From: Homalodisca vitripennis
Taxonomy: Eukaryota > Arthropoda > Insecta > Hemiptera > Cicadellidae
Assembly: GCF_021130785.1 (NCBI RefSeq)
Contig: NC_060214.1
Span: 41,709,001 to 41,773,000, forward strand
Length of the DNA stretch: 64,000 nucleotides
Direction of reading: 5' to 3'
Part shown: piece after piece, positions 46,148 through 59,370 of the stretch
Position numbering within the stretch: the stretch's first letter is position 1
Layout: every line of letters begins with the position of its first letter
The notes under the pieces: model-generated
The model's input: the letters and a program-made list of their open reading frames with translations, nothing else
Database searches by the model: none
Told to the model about the DNA's origin: nothing
Translations under genes and position numbers: made by a program

Positions 46148-46840
46148 TAGAGTGAATACGTATGGCCAGAATTTGGCGGAGTCGTTTTTTTCATCAAAGC
46201 TGGGTGCTCGCTCCCTCGACGAAGCGGCATGCCTCCAGTGATTCTTATGTAGTTTCCTACCTTGCTAAAAGGTCCCAGAACGTCTAAATTTAGTTTCAAT
46301 AGGACCAATTCCTTCTAAATATAATGTAAGCAACAATTAAAATTTATCTTGAAAATAGTGATTTTATTCTATGATCCCTGTATCATTACTCCATTTCAAT
46401 CATGTATGATTAAAATGGGTGAACACCTGAGACGAAAGCGGTGAATCATCCAAATGATTTGGGCCATTAACTTTTGAAATAACTTTGGATAAACGATTTT
46501 AACTAAAACCTGATAGTGAAATGTTTTTTATAAAGTTTAGTATTGCCTTACGTTGTAAAACGGCTCACAATTCAATATTTATGTAAATTGTTATGAGTTC
46601 GATTCTTCTTTCATAAATAGTGGACAAACTGATATCACTATGTAAATACCTAAGATTTTCGTGTATTTAAATCATATACGCTAAAGAGTCAGAAAGTACA
46701 CTTACAATTATATTCTATTGCCTTTACCTTCTGGATTGCTACTTAAAGTTTAGTGCAGTGATTGTACTAAAAAAACATGAAACTGTGGAACCCGAATTGG
46801 ACTTAACAACTTTCTTAGTGACAGGATTATTAAATGTTGA

Positions 46841-46920
46841 GTTTAACTCCAGTTCACCTTCCTCTTAGTGCAGTTTCCGGAACCTGATGCTGTCACAGAC
46901 TGGCATCTCGAGTCATTTCG
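46841..46920 (+). repeat. Small dispersed repeat, copy A
   Basis: Shares CAGTTCACCTTCCTCTTAGT and a following CTG-TCACAGACT...GAGTCATTTCG section with 47,161-47,240 and 59,888-59,990. Confidence 0.75.
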
Positions 46921-47160
46921 TTTTTTAACATAGAAAATTCGGCGATGAAGAAGCTAAGAATTAATTCTTTACATCGTTTTAATATTAGAGACATCTAGAT
47001 ACAAAATATTGTGTAATCTAGGTGAACAGGTATTCTCACTGTATCAGTGGATGCACAAATAAGTGTACTACAGTGGTTTAGACAAAATCTGTAATCACGA
47101 TATACCAAACGAGTTTTATAAACATAACGTGGGTATGGTGGGAAGGGTTAATTAATGTAA

Positions 47161-47240
47161 ATGCTAAGCCCCAGTTCACCTTCCTCTTAGTGCATCGTCT
47201 GTAATCTAACGCCACCACAGACTTGACTCCTGAATCCTGG
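47161..47240 (+). repeat. Small dispersed repeat, copy B
   Basis: CCAGTTCACCTTCCTCTTAG then TGCATCGTCTG and ACAGACTTGACTCCTGAA; similar to copies A and C. The upstream GGGAAGGG is also shared with copy C. Confidence 0.75.
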
Positions 47241-50200
47241 ATATATATTCAGGAGTACAACCCAGTAAAATAGATTTATCCCTTTATTCTAATACCTGAG
47301 ATAAAGTAATAAAACCTTAGGTAAATATTAATTAAATTAAGGTTTGCCAAATTATCCATCCCACGAAGAAGAAAAGATTTTATTTCGATAAGCTTCCATC
47401 AATTTTTCATACCTTTATCTATTATTTATGACTAACTTTACTTTTTTTATATAGTAGTTAGTTAAATCTTCTGATAACTCTGTTACTAATTCACTTGCAA
47501 TATGCTTTCTCATAGTGTGTAGGGTATCAACCCATATGTGGCGAAATACGCAGCAAAATGTGGTTGTCCCTGTAAAAAAGTGTAGAATGTTAAAGGAAAT
47601 ACAACATTCAACATCTATTAGTGTGCAATAAATTGCAGCAAAATGTGTTTTTCTACGAAGTAAAAGTTTTTTTTTCAGATTAAATAGTTACTAGTTACTT
47701 TACCAATTGTAGTGCTGTTTTGGCCAAATTATGCTTTGGCATCGTTTTAACAAGGTGGAGTATACATTTAAATAATAACATAGCAAATTTTTGGTATCCT
47801 AACACTCCTTAAAGCAGCGGGGAACTCTTATTGGACCAGAGTTTCCATACATTAGTAAAAGAAACACAACACCTGCACACAAGTGTTTTAGAAAAAATTA
47901 TACAAAAGGAAGGATGGTTTTCAGCATTAAAAAACTAGGAAAATGCATAAAAGTAAGTTATCCTTTTTCGTAAACAAAAATTATAAACCGCAATAGGTAA
48001 AGTTGGCTTATTTTGTCTACCTGAAACCATCACCCATTTGCTCTATATTCAAGCCCGTTTGCTGTGTGCCAGCATTTATATTGCTCCTGCAGTATGAATA
48101 ATACATCAACACAACACACAGAGAGATGTATAAGCCTTTGATAATGGGTAGAACGCTGCTATGGTAGACTACTCTAAGTAAACGCATTTAGTATGCATCA
48201 TATACCAGGATATATACGTGTAGTTTTCTATAACAAGTATGATTTGTTATTCAAACTAGATACTATTAAAACGCAACTATATGTTGGTTTATTTTATGTT
48301 AGCTAAGATAAATTTGTCTTAGTTTATTATAAGAGAGTAATGCCTTTCCATCGGTTAAAATTTGAAAAATAATAAAAAATTAAATAAATATCATTATAAA
48401 ATGAAATTTCTCTATCAAAAAATGTATTTTAATTTTTATATTGTTTCTTTAAACGTTAACACTATAAATACTTTTTACATCTTTGAATAGGCGTACGCCA
48501 CACCACGATCGGTGTAACAGGCTTCGCTGAGGTTTAATAAACATTATTAAATGTACAGCTTATTTCATTTTTGATAGATACATCGACAGAAAGTCATTCC
48601 GCAAAAATCATTACTTCCTCAGATAAAAGAAAGTTTTTTCAGCGTCCTTAGTGATAGGTTTCAACGATGATTAGTCAAATTCCATCATAGAACTCATACT
48701 ATATAGAATACAGGTTCATGCACAATTTCAGGTTTACATATGAAATCCATCTTTAAATATCTTGCCGCATTATTAATTCGATTTCTTTCATTATATTGTG
48801 TGTCATATAAGTGTCGAAATATCAACTATGCACCAAGTTACCATACATTATTTTGGACGTTTTGGCATATTCAGGTGGCTACGGGTTTTAAAATTTCAAA
48901 TGTTATAATTAGTTATAAGAATACTGAGTTTGTTTAAATAATTATTTTATGAAATGTTTTTTCGTTACACCATAACACGAAAGTAAAAATAATATCTAAC
49001 TCTTTACTACATCCTATCTAGGGACTTGCACCATAATTTAACTCTGTGTTCGTAATATAATAACTTAATCTTGCATAGGTTCAAGCCCATAGGTGTTTAT
49101 AGACCACGTGACACAGACAGAAATAAATTGTATTATTCTAGCTCCATGAGTATTTTTCGAATATATACGTTCAGAAAATTATAAATATAATAATTATATT
49201 TATATTTATAATTATATTTATCGTTCTCTCCAATAATACATTATTTTTAAATACCAACGTAATTTAAAAAATTTTGTTTGGAAAAGGTTGATATTGAAAG
49301 TTTGTAGTTTACAGGAAGATGAGACGCTTTCTTAGTTTTTTTTAGCTAAAGTTGACAGCCTGTGACAATCCATTATGTAAATTTGGAATTTAATGAGGAC
49401 TTGGACTTCAAACTTTTGTAATTACTACCATGTTCTTGAACAAAACTTGTTATAGTTTATATTGTGTTAAGATATATACATTGGATCGTTAAAGTTTTAT
49501 GAAATTTAACTTCACTTTACTTTTCAATTTTTTCCATAATATAATGAAACACAGATGTAAAAATATAAATTAAAGAATATATTGTATGCCATTGTAAACT
49601 TCTCCCTTTATTTCTCCTATACACCCGACTAGGTGCATGCAGCTCTGATACATGTATAGTGTCTGTAATATTGACGGATGTTTCAAATAAACATGGACCT
49701 AAGACCTGAAATGACGTTATTGAATCGTATCGTCTGCCTATGCGATAACTCTAGATAGAATGATACTGGACACATAAAATTTTGTACATACACTAGGTTT
49801 AGTTTTGGGCCCGGACGTTAATTTTTTTAAAGTTAAAAGTACATCTTTCTGCTTCAGCCTCCATGACCCAGTCTGTGCAATACCACTTCTACGGGAATGT
49901 TTAGAGACTTGGAACATAGTACATGGATTCAATTGCTACAGAAAGGAAAGTGTAGCCCGTCTGTCTATCAGTTCATCCGTATGTACGATAAGTATCGTTA
50001 AATTGATACTAGACGCTTAAATATATATTTTGGACATACTCTTCTGGGTTAAAAATTGATCTCCTTGTGTTTTTAACGACACGTGATTTTAAGGTACGAT
50101 ATTTCATGTTTTAATTTTAACCCCTTTTATTTTATATTTGTGGATCTAATCGCTTTTTCATCGAGAGGCGTCAAACAAATAAAATTAACTATTATTGAAG

Positions 50201-52639
50201 CGTTTCGTTTTAAAGTTATTTATTTATATTTCATGCTTTACTTTTTTATATAGACATTTTATAAAACATTATACAGCGAAAAATAAAGTGAAATTTTTTA
50301 TTCAAAGCCATATTTGTTATTAACAAAACACGTCTGAAAGTTCATATATTATCAGCAACTTGATATTGTGCATATTTAATTTTGAATTATGATATTACCA
50401 ATTTGAACCAGCAAAAATAGTCCACATTAAACGTATAAAATATAACGTAAGAATTTGTACATTAAGCAATTACTATATATACTTTTTGTTGTATTGTATG
50501 TATTACTCTTATTTGTTCTTATAATGTGCTTAAATAACAAAAGCAACATATGTTTACAAATTATTACGAAAATTTTAAGTAAATCTATTTTAATTTAACA
50601 TATATTGTATAGCTCTTGAAATAAAATATTTTACATATGAAAATCAAATACAGTTCCAATTGGTTTATTTTATGAAGTTTTTATCCATCAAATACATAAC
50701 ATTCCACGAATCAATAAACTATTAATACTTAAAGTGCAATGGAAGTTTTATAGCTGACGTAAAGCTTTCACCACAGTAAACAAGTTCATTCTCTCAGGCT
50801 GAAATATTGTGCTTTATTCAAATATCTTTGCTTGATATACATTGAGCTTCTATGTTACTTAGATTCAAAATGACTTTTATTACAAAAATACAAAGAAACA
50901 TTGGCTAATATCTAGCTGTAATTTATTTAATATGGAATTTAAGTACTAATAATTTAATAAGAAAGCAATAAATAAACTATTATAGGTGTATATTTTCTTT
51001 ATCGAAGCAACAATGAACAAATGAAAAGATTTTTGAGCAAACAGTTTACTAAACTTACCAGAATTATATTTTTGACTAAAGTAGGTTTATGTATATATAT
51101 TTTCTTCATAAGGGTATCAATCCAAAAGCAACTATAGCCTTAATAAAACCTTACCCATGTAGACACACTAATACTAACGCTGGTTTGTACGTATTTTATA
51201 GTTGCAACAAGGCAAAGTATACTGATATAATTTATGGGAAGCAGAACTACTACTTCACAAGTTAAACCTGAAATAAAAGCCAATGAAAATGTACCATACA
51301 CAACGTCTTCTTCCTATTCAAATCTATTATAAGGGCAAATCTTATTCCATCAAACTTTCTTTCACTATCATTACAACGGACTTTGGTCTTTCTTCACTCT
51401 ATCCTTAAATAGTGTTAAAGAAATTGATAAAATTGTTTTCTATAATTAATTGAAACCATAATAATTAGAGTATTATATTTTACATCATTCTATATAGCTA
51501 TTTGAAATAATTCAGAGGTTAAGGATATGACTGGGCTACTTAGTAGTAAAGTATTGAAATATTACTCTTACAAAAATGTTTACGATGTTATTGTTACATG
51601 TAAGGATAGAACAAGGAAGTAATTAATCCCTTTACAACTTTAAGAACACTGCAAGATTTCAAGGAAATATAAAATTGGGTTGGTAAAGGCATTGGGAAAG
51701 TACTATCTTCTAACAATTTATATCATCCAATTTTTCCAGGTTCCGAATTCAATTAGGATTCCGTAAGTGTTAACGGAATTTCTAATAGTATATAATGGTT
51801 CTCAACCGAAATCTTCATTTCAGTATTTCTAATCCTGTCACGCAACAATATTCTAGAAGATTTGAATATTACAAATTTATATATGTATTCTAAATCATTT
51901 ATGTTCTAAAACCAATCTTTATCAATAATAAATATTTATCTTGGGCCATTACAGTGGCCTAGACCAGGTCGAACTCGCCCACTTCCGACTCCCTAATAAC
52001 CTTCAATAAAGATTTGTCCTCAGCGTACAACTAATTCCATAAATAATAATCTAAGACTGTATTTTACGAAATATCCTCACTCCTTCTTAGTATCTAATCA
52101 AATAGGCATTGCTTCCTTGTTATGGCCGTAAGCATGTGCCTATTACGTTCACATAGAATATTATAATTTTCGACTTAAACATACGGTATATTCATCCACA
52201 TATACCCTTAAACAGTATTTATCTTATGAGGCTAGTAATACATTATGATCTGTTATTTAAGTTATTTAAGTCTGATGTTAAAGCTCTCCATGGTTCGAAA
52301 GCTTTAAAAAAATTGTATTTGTTACTGCATGCTCTCAAAACATAAGTTTTATTCACTTTACATTTGAAAATATTACAATATAAATAAAACACGTTTTACC
52401 GCATCTGAAAATGTTCCCTGTAAGTCATATTCAAGTTAAATCTAAGTTTTAATCTTATTTGTGAAACTTTTAGGTAAACAAGAAATAATGGAGTTGACCC
52501 AACAAAGGAAAAGTTTACATCAACGGAATGACAGTTGGATAACAGTTTTTTCTTTCCTGTTGACTGAGATAATTGAGAAAGATACCGATTTTCCAAAGGA
52601 TGTTTAAGAACACTAATATTGTATCCTAATGTTATTTAC

Positions 52640-53035
52640 ATTATGAAGTATTAAAAATTGGATAAAACTTTTACTTGAAGTATTTTGTACAAAAATCGAA
52701 ACCGGTTTGCAGCCTTACTGAAAGCTAAATTGCTAGAAACGATGTCAGCGATAGGTTAGTTGGGGTAGGTTTTGGAGGACGGATAGGGTGCTAGTGAATG
52801 CGTGTATGAATTTATTGTATGAATGTATGTGTACTAAATTTTTAAAGATACCTTTATTATATAATTTTGTTTTATTTTCAACGTAGTAGTTTTATTTGAC
52901 GTTTATTTGAAGTTCTATACTATTATATTAGGGTTAATTGTAAGACAGGGCCTTATGGCCCTAAATTCGCCCTTTTGTAGATATAATACAAATAAAGTCA
53001 TTTGAATTTCAATTTGAATTTGAAAACAGGCGCCA
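52640..53035 (+). mobile_element. Probable non-LTR retrotransposon 3' end
   Basis: A 3'-UTR-like segment ends in GGGCCTTATGGCCC (a perfect 14-bp palindrome), TAAATTCGCCCTTTTGTAG, AATAAA and a tail of TTTGAATTTC-like short repeats at about 53,000-53,025. A polyadenylation signal followed by a simple-repeat tail is typical of LINE 3' ends. No coding part was seen directly upstream. Confidence 0.5.
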
Positions 53036-53559
53036 AATTATAATGCGCCAATTAAGTGCCGCCTAACAGGATTCGAGAATATTGCGTGCATAATTTATCA
53101 TTACGTTACGCTTGTTGCTATGTCAATTTTTAACATATTATGATATAATTGTATTCAGTTGGAGTAAAGGTTTACTAATCCTGCAATTTTCTTGTTTCCA
53201 ACAAACCTAACTATAAGACCAATGTAATTATATGTCATCGCCCAGCAAAATTCCACGTAGTGACTCACACTATGATCGTACGTGATGTCCCCTACATATA
53301 AATAAAGCTTCATGCCAAATTTCAATTCTATAGGTAAATTTATTTTATATTAATTGTGCGGATAGGCAGAAGGTACATTTTAACACCTCAATAGATATGC
53401 TACGCTAGCACTAAGCCAACTATAAATGGTAAAATAATATGAGAACTTAAATCCTTGTGTCTGGAACTTAACTCATTAATAAATTTCACTGACCACTTGT
53501 GCTGATCTTGAAACGTGTCCAGGAACTTAGGTAGTTAACTTGTTCAACTTACTAAATTT

Positions 53560-54650
53560 AATACACGTATCTCGAAGAAACCGTATCTATGGATTATATT
53601 CTAACCAATCCTTGTGCTTTCCAAGAATCTTGCATTATGCTTCCTCTGAAATATATGCAGAGGAAGTTCGTAAGAATGGTGGGCGTTCGACAGGGGCTGC
53701 TCTACAGGGAAATCCCAATTCCTGGACTGCAGGCTAATCTTCTTCTCCCTGATTTCAAGCGAGTCGGTGCGTCTCGTGTGTTCTGCTCCTGACGAAACTG
53801 GTAAATGGGCAACTGGATTGTCCGATGCTCCTGTCGCAAGTAGACTTCCGTATTCCTTTGGCAAGGACTCGATCACGCGACTTGTTCAGTAGACGCCATT
53901 GCCAGCGTTCCTATGTCTTTCACGGTCCACTCGCCAGAATGGTCAGGCTCGGAAATGGTTTTATGTGACAAGTTCGACATCTTCAATGATAGTGCAGCAA
54001 TTATTAGAGGACGTGTGCTAGCTGCTTCCTAGTATACTGTAGAATAGGTCGGGACCTTTCTGAGTGATTTGGGCATGGCATAAATATTTTTTTCTTTCTT
54101 TGCATGAAGTAATTAATTTATTTATACCGTTATGTAGTTTTATTCAGTTGTTATTTATTTATTTATGATTGTATTTGGCATTTGTTATATGTATATGTTT
54201 TTCACTCGTTATTGTTAAGGATGGTAGTTTGTATTTGTAAAATGTTTTATCTTTTTTTGGTGTTTATAGATCTTTATCACTTGTTAATCATCCTTAGTTT
54301 CTTTTTGCATTGTCACTTATTTAAAAATATGTTATTAACATTGTTGTTCATTTATATATATATATTTTCCTGTTATCCATTTACAGTTTTCTGCATTGTT
54401 ACTTATATTTGCATTGTTATTTATTTATAGATTGTTTATCTGCTCAATAAATATTTATCATTTACTGTTATATTGATTATAATTTATACTTATTTTGTAC
54501 ACTGTCAATTATATCTAGGTATATAAAGTCCAATTGCATGTTTGGCTTTTCTAGGTAATGTTAAAGCGTTGTGGTAATTAGCTACCTTGCAGTGTGTTTA
54601 TAATTGTAAAGTGGTCTTTGCCCGTTGGAAGGAAATAAATTATATTATTT
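53560..54650 (+). pseudogene. Non-LTR retrotransposon, RT C-terminal end and 3' UTR
   Basis: Plus-strand frames give MQRKFVRMVGVRQG (about 53,650-53,690), then in another frame LLLTKLVNGQLDCPMLLSQV and ARTRSRDLFSRRHCQRSYV (about 53,790-53,930). These are the familiar tail of LINE reverse-transcriptase proteins (a QR.F.R... block, then L.KL.NG..D.P.LL). Frameshifts separate the parts and the frame ends near 54,031. After that comes AT-rich 3' sequence to about 54,650 (GGAAATAAATTATATT). The catalytic RT and endonuclease are absent: an old 5'-truncated insertion. Confidence 0.6.
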
Positions 54651-55883
54651 TGCATGACAATATACTCGTATTGACTAGAAATTAGTATTCTTTTGCAGAA
54701 TCGATGTACCAAATCACTTTGCGTGACACATCAACACTTATATGGTGTTACAATTTGCTCAAAGAACACTTGGAATTATATAATATGAACGAACAGTATT
54801 TTTTTATGCTTGTGCAGGTTATTCAATTATATAAACGAGATTTTGTTTGTTAAAGTCAGACCATATAGATGTACATATTGCGTGTTTTAGGGAAAGACGT
54901 AATAAAGTTAAGAATTTCAGTGTGGTTTAAATGTTCCACTTCTAAAAGCATTGTGTCCACTCATTATGTGTTTTGTGAAATATAAATATATTGATTTCTT
55001 ATTTTGAGTCCTTTAATCTCTTGTTATATTTTATATTACTAAATCCTAATGAACGTACATGAGATTTGGAATGCTCCATTTTCATTACTTGCATTCATCC
55101 TGATAGGGATATAGTGAAGGTATATTTATTCAGAATAGATTTTAAAATATACAATATAGTAGTCAATGAACAAAGAGTAATCATTGCCTGATGCAGCAAC
55201 TATATTAATTATCTTTCATAATAAAAAGTGAGGAGAGAAAGACAGAAAATAAACAATTATTAAATGCTACTAACCACTTCATCGGTAGGCTTCATTAAAT
55301 AAAACTGGCTGAACAAATAAGTAACTCAAAGAATTGTATATCAGACTCCCATAAGAAGCACAAAAGGGTTAATGGTGTAACTTAATAAAAATGCTAATTT
55401 TTTATTAAACTATGTATCAAGATAAAAGTTCAAATAGTCATATTCTCTGTCAAAATATCTAGCACTCAGGCAATCTATCAATCCCAATGTTCATTAGTCA
55501 CTGAACAGACACACTCATAAAGTTGGAACGCTCCTTGACGTTTAGCTTCATATGAACAAAAATTGCAATTTGATATGAAATATAAAATTTTACCAAACCA
55601 AAAAATACTTCAAAATAACGTGTGTTTATACATTACTGGGGAATGCAATAACATTATGATTCACTGGAACATTCATTCAACATCCAGGTTTTATTATAAA
55701 AAAAAATAAAAGCAATACAAAGTACCGGAAATATTACACGTGGTTTATTGCTACTTTACAGCTTAGAAGAAAATCGTCTCGATCATAGTTTTCCACGTGA
55801 CTTACATCCAATCCTAACGGATAATGCAGCTCCTGATCTTTTCTTGAGTTTAATGACACAGAAATATCTCTTCCGGTTCCGGT

Positions 55884-55885
<2 letters not shown>
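54651..55885. other. Gene-free AT-rich stretch
   Basis: No supported gene, RNA or repeat was found here apart from simple AT-rich sequence. Confidence 0.5.

Positions 55886-55960
<75 letters not shown>
55886..55960. repeat. (TA)n microsatellite next to the Penelope GIY-YIG fragment
   Basis: About 75 bp of TA repeats that ends only 15-20 bp before the recognisable GIY-YIG domain. The open frame through it is an artefact of TA repeats encoding Tyr-Ile. Confidence 0.97.
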
Positions 55961-56248
55961 AATTGTAATTTTTTTAATAAACAATATATTGGCCAAACCT
56001 CTAACCCTCTCCGTATCAGAATGACAGGTCACTGTTACAGTATTGATCATGGAGATGACAAGCCCCTCGCTGTACATTCCAGGGAACATATTGAGGACAA
56101 AATTGAAAACTGTTACAAACTAAAAGGCATCAATAATGTTCCATTGCATGCCAACAAAAATTTAAATAGGTTTACTTTGAGAAGGAGCGATACTGCTCAC
56201 CAACTCGTTTTAATGTCAAAATTTCCTTTAGGTTTGAACATTCGTTAA
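55961..56248 (+). pseudogene. Penelope-like element, GIY-YIG endonuclease C-terminus
   Basis: The frame reads INCNFFNKQYIGQTSNPLRI, then RMTGHCYSIDHGDDKPLAVH, and ends at LGLNIR. QYIGQT is the YIG half of the GIY-YIG signature, the following RIR has the conserved catalytic-site Arg, and the H..........H spacing fits the endonuclease domain that ends Penelope-like proteins. The RT part that should precede it is missing, replaced by a (TA)n run. In intact elements this domain nicks target DNA for retrotransposition. Confidence 0.75.
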
Positions 56249-56385
56249 TTTCAAAATTTTTTACTCTTTGGTGTTTATGATGAAACATCAGCTGTAAGGT
56301 ATTTTCCCCTGTTTATTATTCTATTTCAGTTCTTTTTCTTGTTGATATTTAGTTATTAATTATTTGATTTTGTAAATATTTATAC

Positions 56386-56439
56386 AATTTTTGTTATCTG
56401 AAGAAGTATGCTGACATACGAAAATTCATAAAAAGAGTT
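56386..56439 (+). ncRNA. Candidate hammerhead ribozyme in the Penelope terminal repeat
   Basis: The core box CTGAAGA (56,398-56,404) is followed by helix II GTATG-CTGA-CATAC (56,406-56,419) and GAAA (56,420-56,423). The flanks AATTTTTGTTAT (56,386-56,397) and ATAAAAAGAGTT (56,428-56,439) can pair as a long helix I, with 11 of 12 positions paired including G-T wobbles. The cleavage position would then be after the C at 56,427, with an extremely short helix III. One extra A (56,405) lies between the core box and helix II. Penelope-like elements are known to carry type I hammerheads with minimal helix III in their terminal repeats, and this one lies between the end of one copy and the start of the next, as expected. 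Self-cleavage of this copy is uncertain. Confidence 0.5.
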
Positions 56440-56629
56440 TACCAATATTTGGTTTTTTATTTTCACATGAAGAGAATACATATTGATACATAAGCCATTT
56501 GGCATTTAACCTCAAGACTGAAGACAATATCCTTCTGGTAACCCAACTTTATTCTCTTCTTTTATTCCCTCATTTGTTTCTGAGTTTGTTCGCCCTACCT
56601 TATATTTTATATTTTGTTATTGCATTTTC

Positions 56630-57893
56630 ATGTATATCTTTCTTGACAATATGAATAGTGGGAAATCCTACACAAGTTTGATGAACCAATTTAGATCTAT
56701 TTCAATGAAAGTGGGCAAGCTAAATTGTCATATTGCTTTTATTGGTACTTGTTTGATGTTAGGACTATGCTCGAAAGGATTTAACGTTAAATTGCCTACT
56801 TCTGGATTGCAATCTACACTTCACCGTCAAGTAAACTTACTTGCCTTAAAAACAGGATTTCAACTCTTACATTTTGTGTTGCAATCTTATAAAACTCTTT
56901 ACAAAGAACATGCTGAAGAACTTAGAAGCATTCACCAAGAATTAGTTAATAATTTCAACTATAAAAAACCCTGTGTTAGAAATAAATCAATTCCTGACAA
57001 AAACTGATGAATTCATGAACAAGAAGATGATCAACCTACAAAAAAAGCTTAGAGAGCTGTGGGAAAAGACAAAAGACTCGAACATTGACTTTGATATCAG
57101 GCGCCGAATTATTTTAGAATTACCTCAAACCATATTACTTTCATCAGACAATATATCCGCAAATAAAACATGTGATTATCATGTTCCTGTAGAAAACCAC
57201 CAGCCTGATTGTGATCCATTGTACAATTCTGGTGATTCATGCGACACAATCAACCTTGTTGAAGATAACCATGCTAACATTGAAAACCTATCTAATTATG
57301 ACCTTTCTGGTGATGAAATATATGTTTTGTCAAAAGTTCTCACTTTTTGTCCTACACTAAAATTTGATCAAATTAGTTTAGTCGAGGACACGTTAAATTT
57401 TGCGCGTAATGTTCGTATTAAACATTATTTTTCAACTCACGAATCTGAACCTTCAAATCTACCTGGGTGCTTGGAAAAATTTAAAGAGCAAAGCGACTGG
57501 GAGCCTCCATCTTTATCACCTGATCATCCCGTTGAGCAATTTATCAATGTTATCCTCTCAAATTTATCAAGCTCATCTTTCCACAATTCGTTAAAATATA
57601 AGAACAACTTAACAAAAAAATGAAATCAAAGCTATTAAATCGCTCAAAAACAATAACGATATTATTATTCTACCAGTAGACAAGGGTAACAAAATTGTAA
57701 TTCAAAACATTAATGATTACTGCAACGAAGTACAGAGACATCAACTGGCTGATGATGAAACTTACCAACTACTGCAGACAGATCCAACCAAAGAATTTAA
57801 CGAAACCATAAAAACGTTTTTGGAACAACGAGGAAAAGACAAAGATTTATCACAGAGAATTATAAGCATACTAACACAAATATTCCGTTAACA
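56630..57893 (+). pseudogene. Penelope-like element, N-terminal part of the RT protein
   Basis: Three frames succeed each other. 56,630-57,007 has KLNCHIAFIGTCLMLGLCSKGF, matching the start of Penelope proteins. 56,973-57,623 has NLSNYDLSGDEIYVLSKVLTFCPT and NLTKK. After a slip in an A7 run (57,613-57,619) comes IIILPVDKGNKIVI with NDYCNEV. The NLS..E...LSKGL.F.PT and LPADKG.. blocks are diagnostic of the region before the Penelope RT core. Homology ends near 57,893, before the catalytic RT motifs, so this copy is 3'-truncated. Confidence 0.8.
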
Positions 57894-59370
57894 GAAAAAA
57901 ATATCTAGCTTGTGTAAGGCAGGGCATTTCAAAGTTTCGCTATGGGTTTTACTAAAAAAATCAGTGGGTGCAGAATTAGCTTTAAAGAAATTGAAATGAT
58001 TCTTAGTTATTTAATTCAAAACGTAATAGGGCAAATCGATAAAACAACAAGCCCTTATTTCTCTAAAACAAAAGTAAAACACCTCCTTTGGAACCTATAA
58101 TAATTTTATACTATGGATCTGAAAGTGAGAATATGTCGCCAACTCACAGATTTTCCACTCGATTTAAACCCAATTTGACACAATATTGTGAGGCAGCCCT
58201 ATACGTGTTGCTGTAATAGAAACACATCTCATACACTAGAAAGCTCTTTTTGTTACGAGCAAAGGGGGAAGTAAGTGTTGGAAGGAAGAAATAGAATTTA
58301 ATCCATAATATTCAATTAAATTTTCTTTAGTCTTTTAAATACAGTATTACTCGAAACTGAAACTTACTATTTAATGTGTGAACAAAGCAAACGCATTTAA
58401 ACTTTAATCTTTACATAATATGTATTATTTAGTAAATAGTTAGCTATCACTAACATTGAAGAAACAAAATTAGAAATACCTTTTTTTAATGAATGAGTTG
58501 TGTAAGAAATTAAATATACAATAAATACAAAATGGGTGAAGATTTTTGTACGTTTGGACGTTAGAATGTTTTGATACTCAGTAATTTAAATTGCAATAAG
58601 CAGCTTCAGACAAATTTGACATCTTAATTAACTAGCTATTAGAATCAAAATATAATTCTTTAATTCTAAAACAAAAACCAAAAATATATTCAAAATTAAT
58701 TTATAGGAAATATATTTTCCGTAAAAACAGGCAATAATTTTATGGTTGATTTATTCACAGAAATTGCCGCGCTACTCACTTCTCTTAATAAATATCTGCT
58801 GTAGTAGCATGATACAATTAGTATTGGCAAGTAGCAATATGTAATTTTTACTATGGATAGCAGCAATGGAGAATTCAGACTTAATAGTTTATTGTGGACC
58901 ATTCTCTGCGTTCGCTTAACGAAGAAATTGTTAATGTGTATAAATAGGGTATTTGAAGTATGTTGTTTATACATTTTTTGATGGCATATTTACATGAGCT
59001 GAAGGAACGACAGAAGAAGGACTGGACTCTAACATGAGTTAACATAATATTTGCTTCATGACTACAATTTGAGCTAACAAGCTAACAAGGTGAGTCTATG
59101 ACCATAGAGAGTAAATGCAGTGTTATATGACAGAAACTCGTCGAGGAGACCTGCTTCCTATCTTCCTGATAAGAGATACAATGAAGTTTAGGTGTATACA
59201 AATTTATATTATTCTTATAATGTACCAAGGAAATATAATGATATTGGGAAGCACGATGTATGCTGTAGTGTATCAGATATAAATTCTATGTAAAATCGAA
59301 TATCGAGGGTACAAACAAAGTTAGCGAGCCAGTAGGTCTGCAAGGTAGACTAACGTTATCTCATATGGAA

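Larger units (their letters stand above)
45481..52639. other. Gene-free AT-rich stretch
   Basis: Apart from the short ORF at 45,926 and two copies of a small dispersed repeat (46,841 and 47,161), no feature could be supported. Around 49,950-49,990 is a GTCTGTCTATCAG piece of the dispersed repeat also seen near 28,070. Many simple AT-rich runs. Confidence 0.5.
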
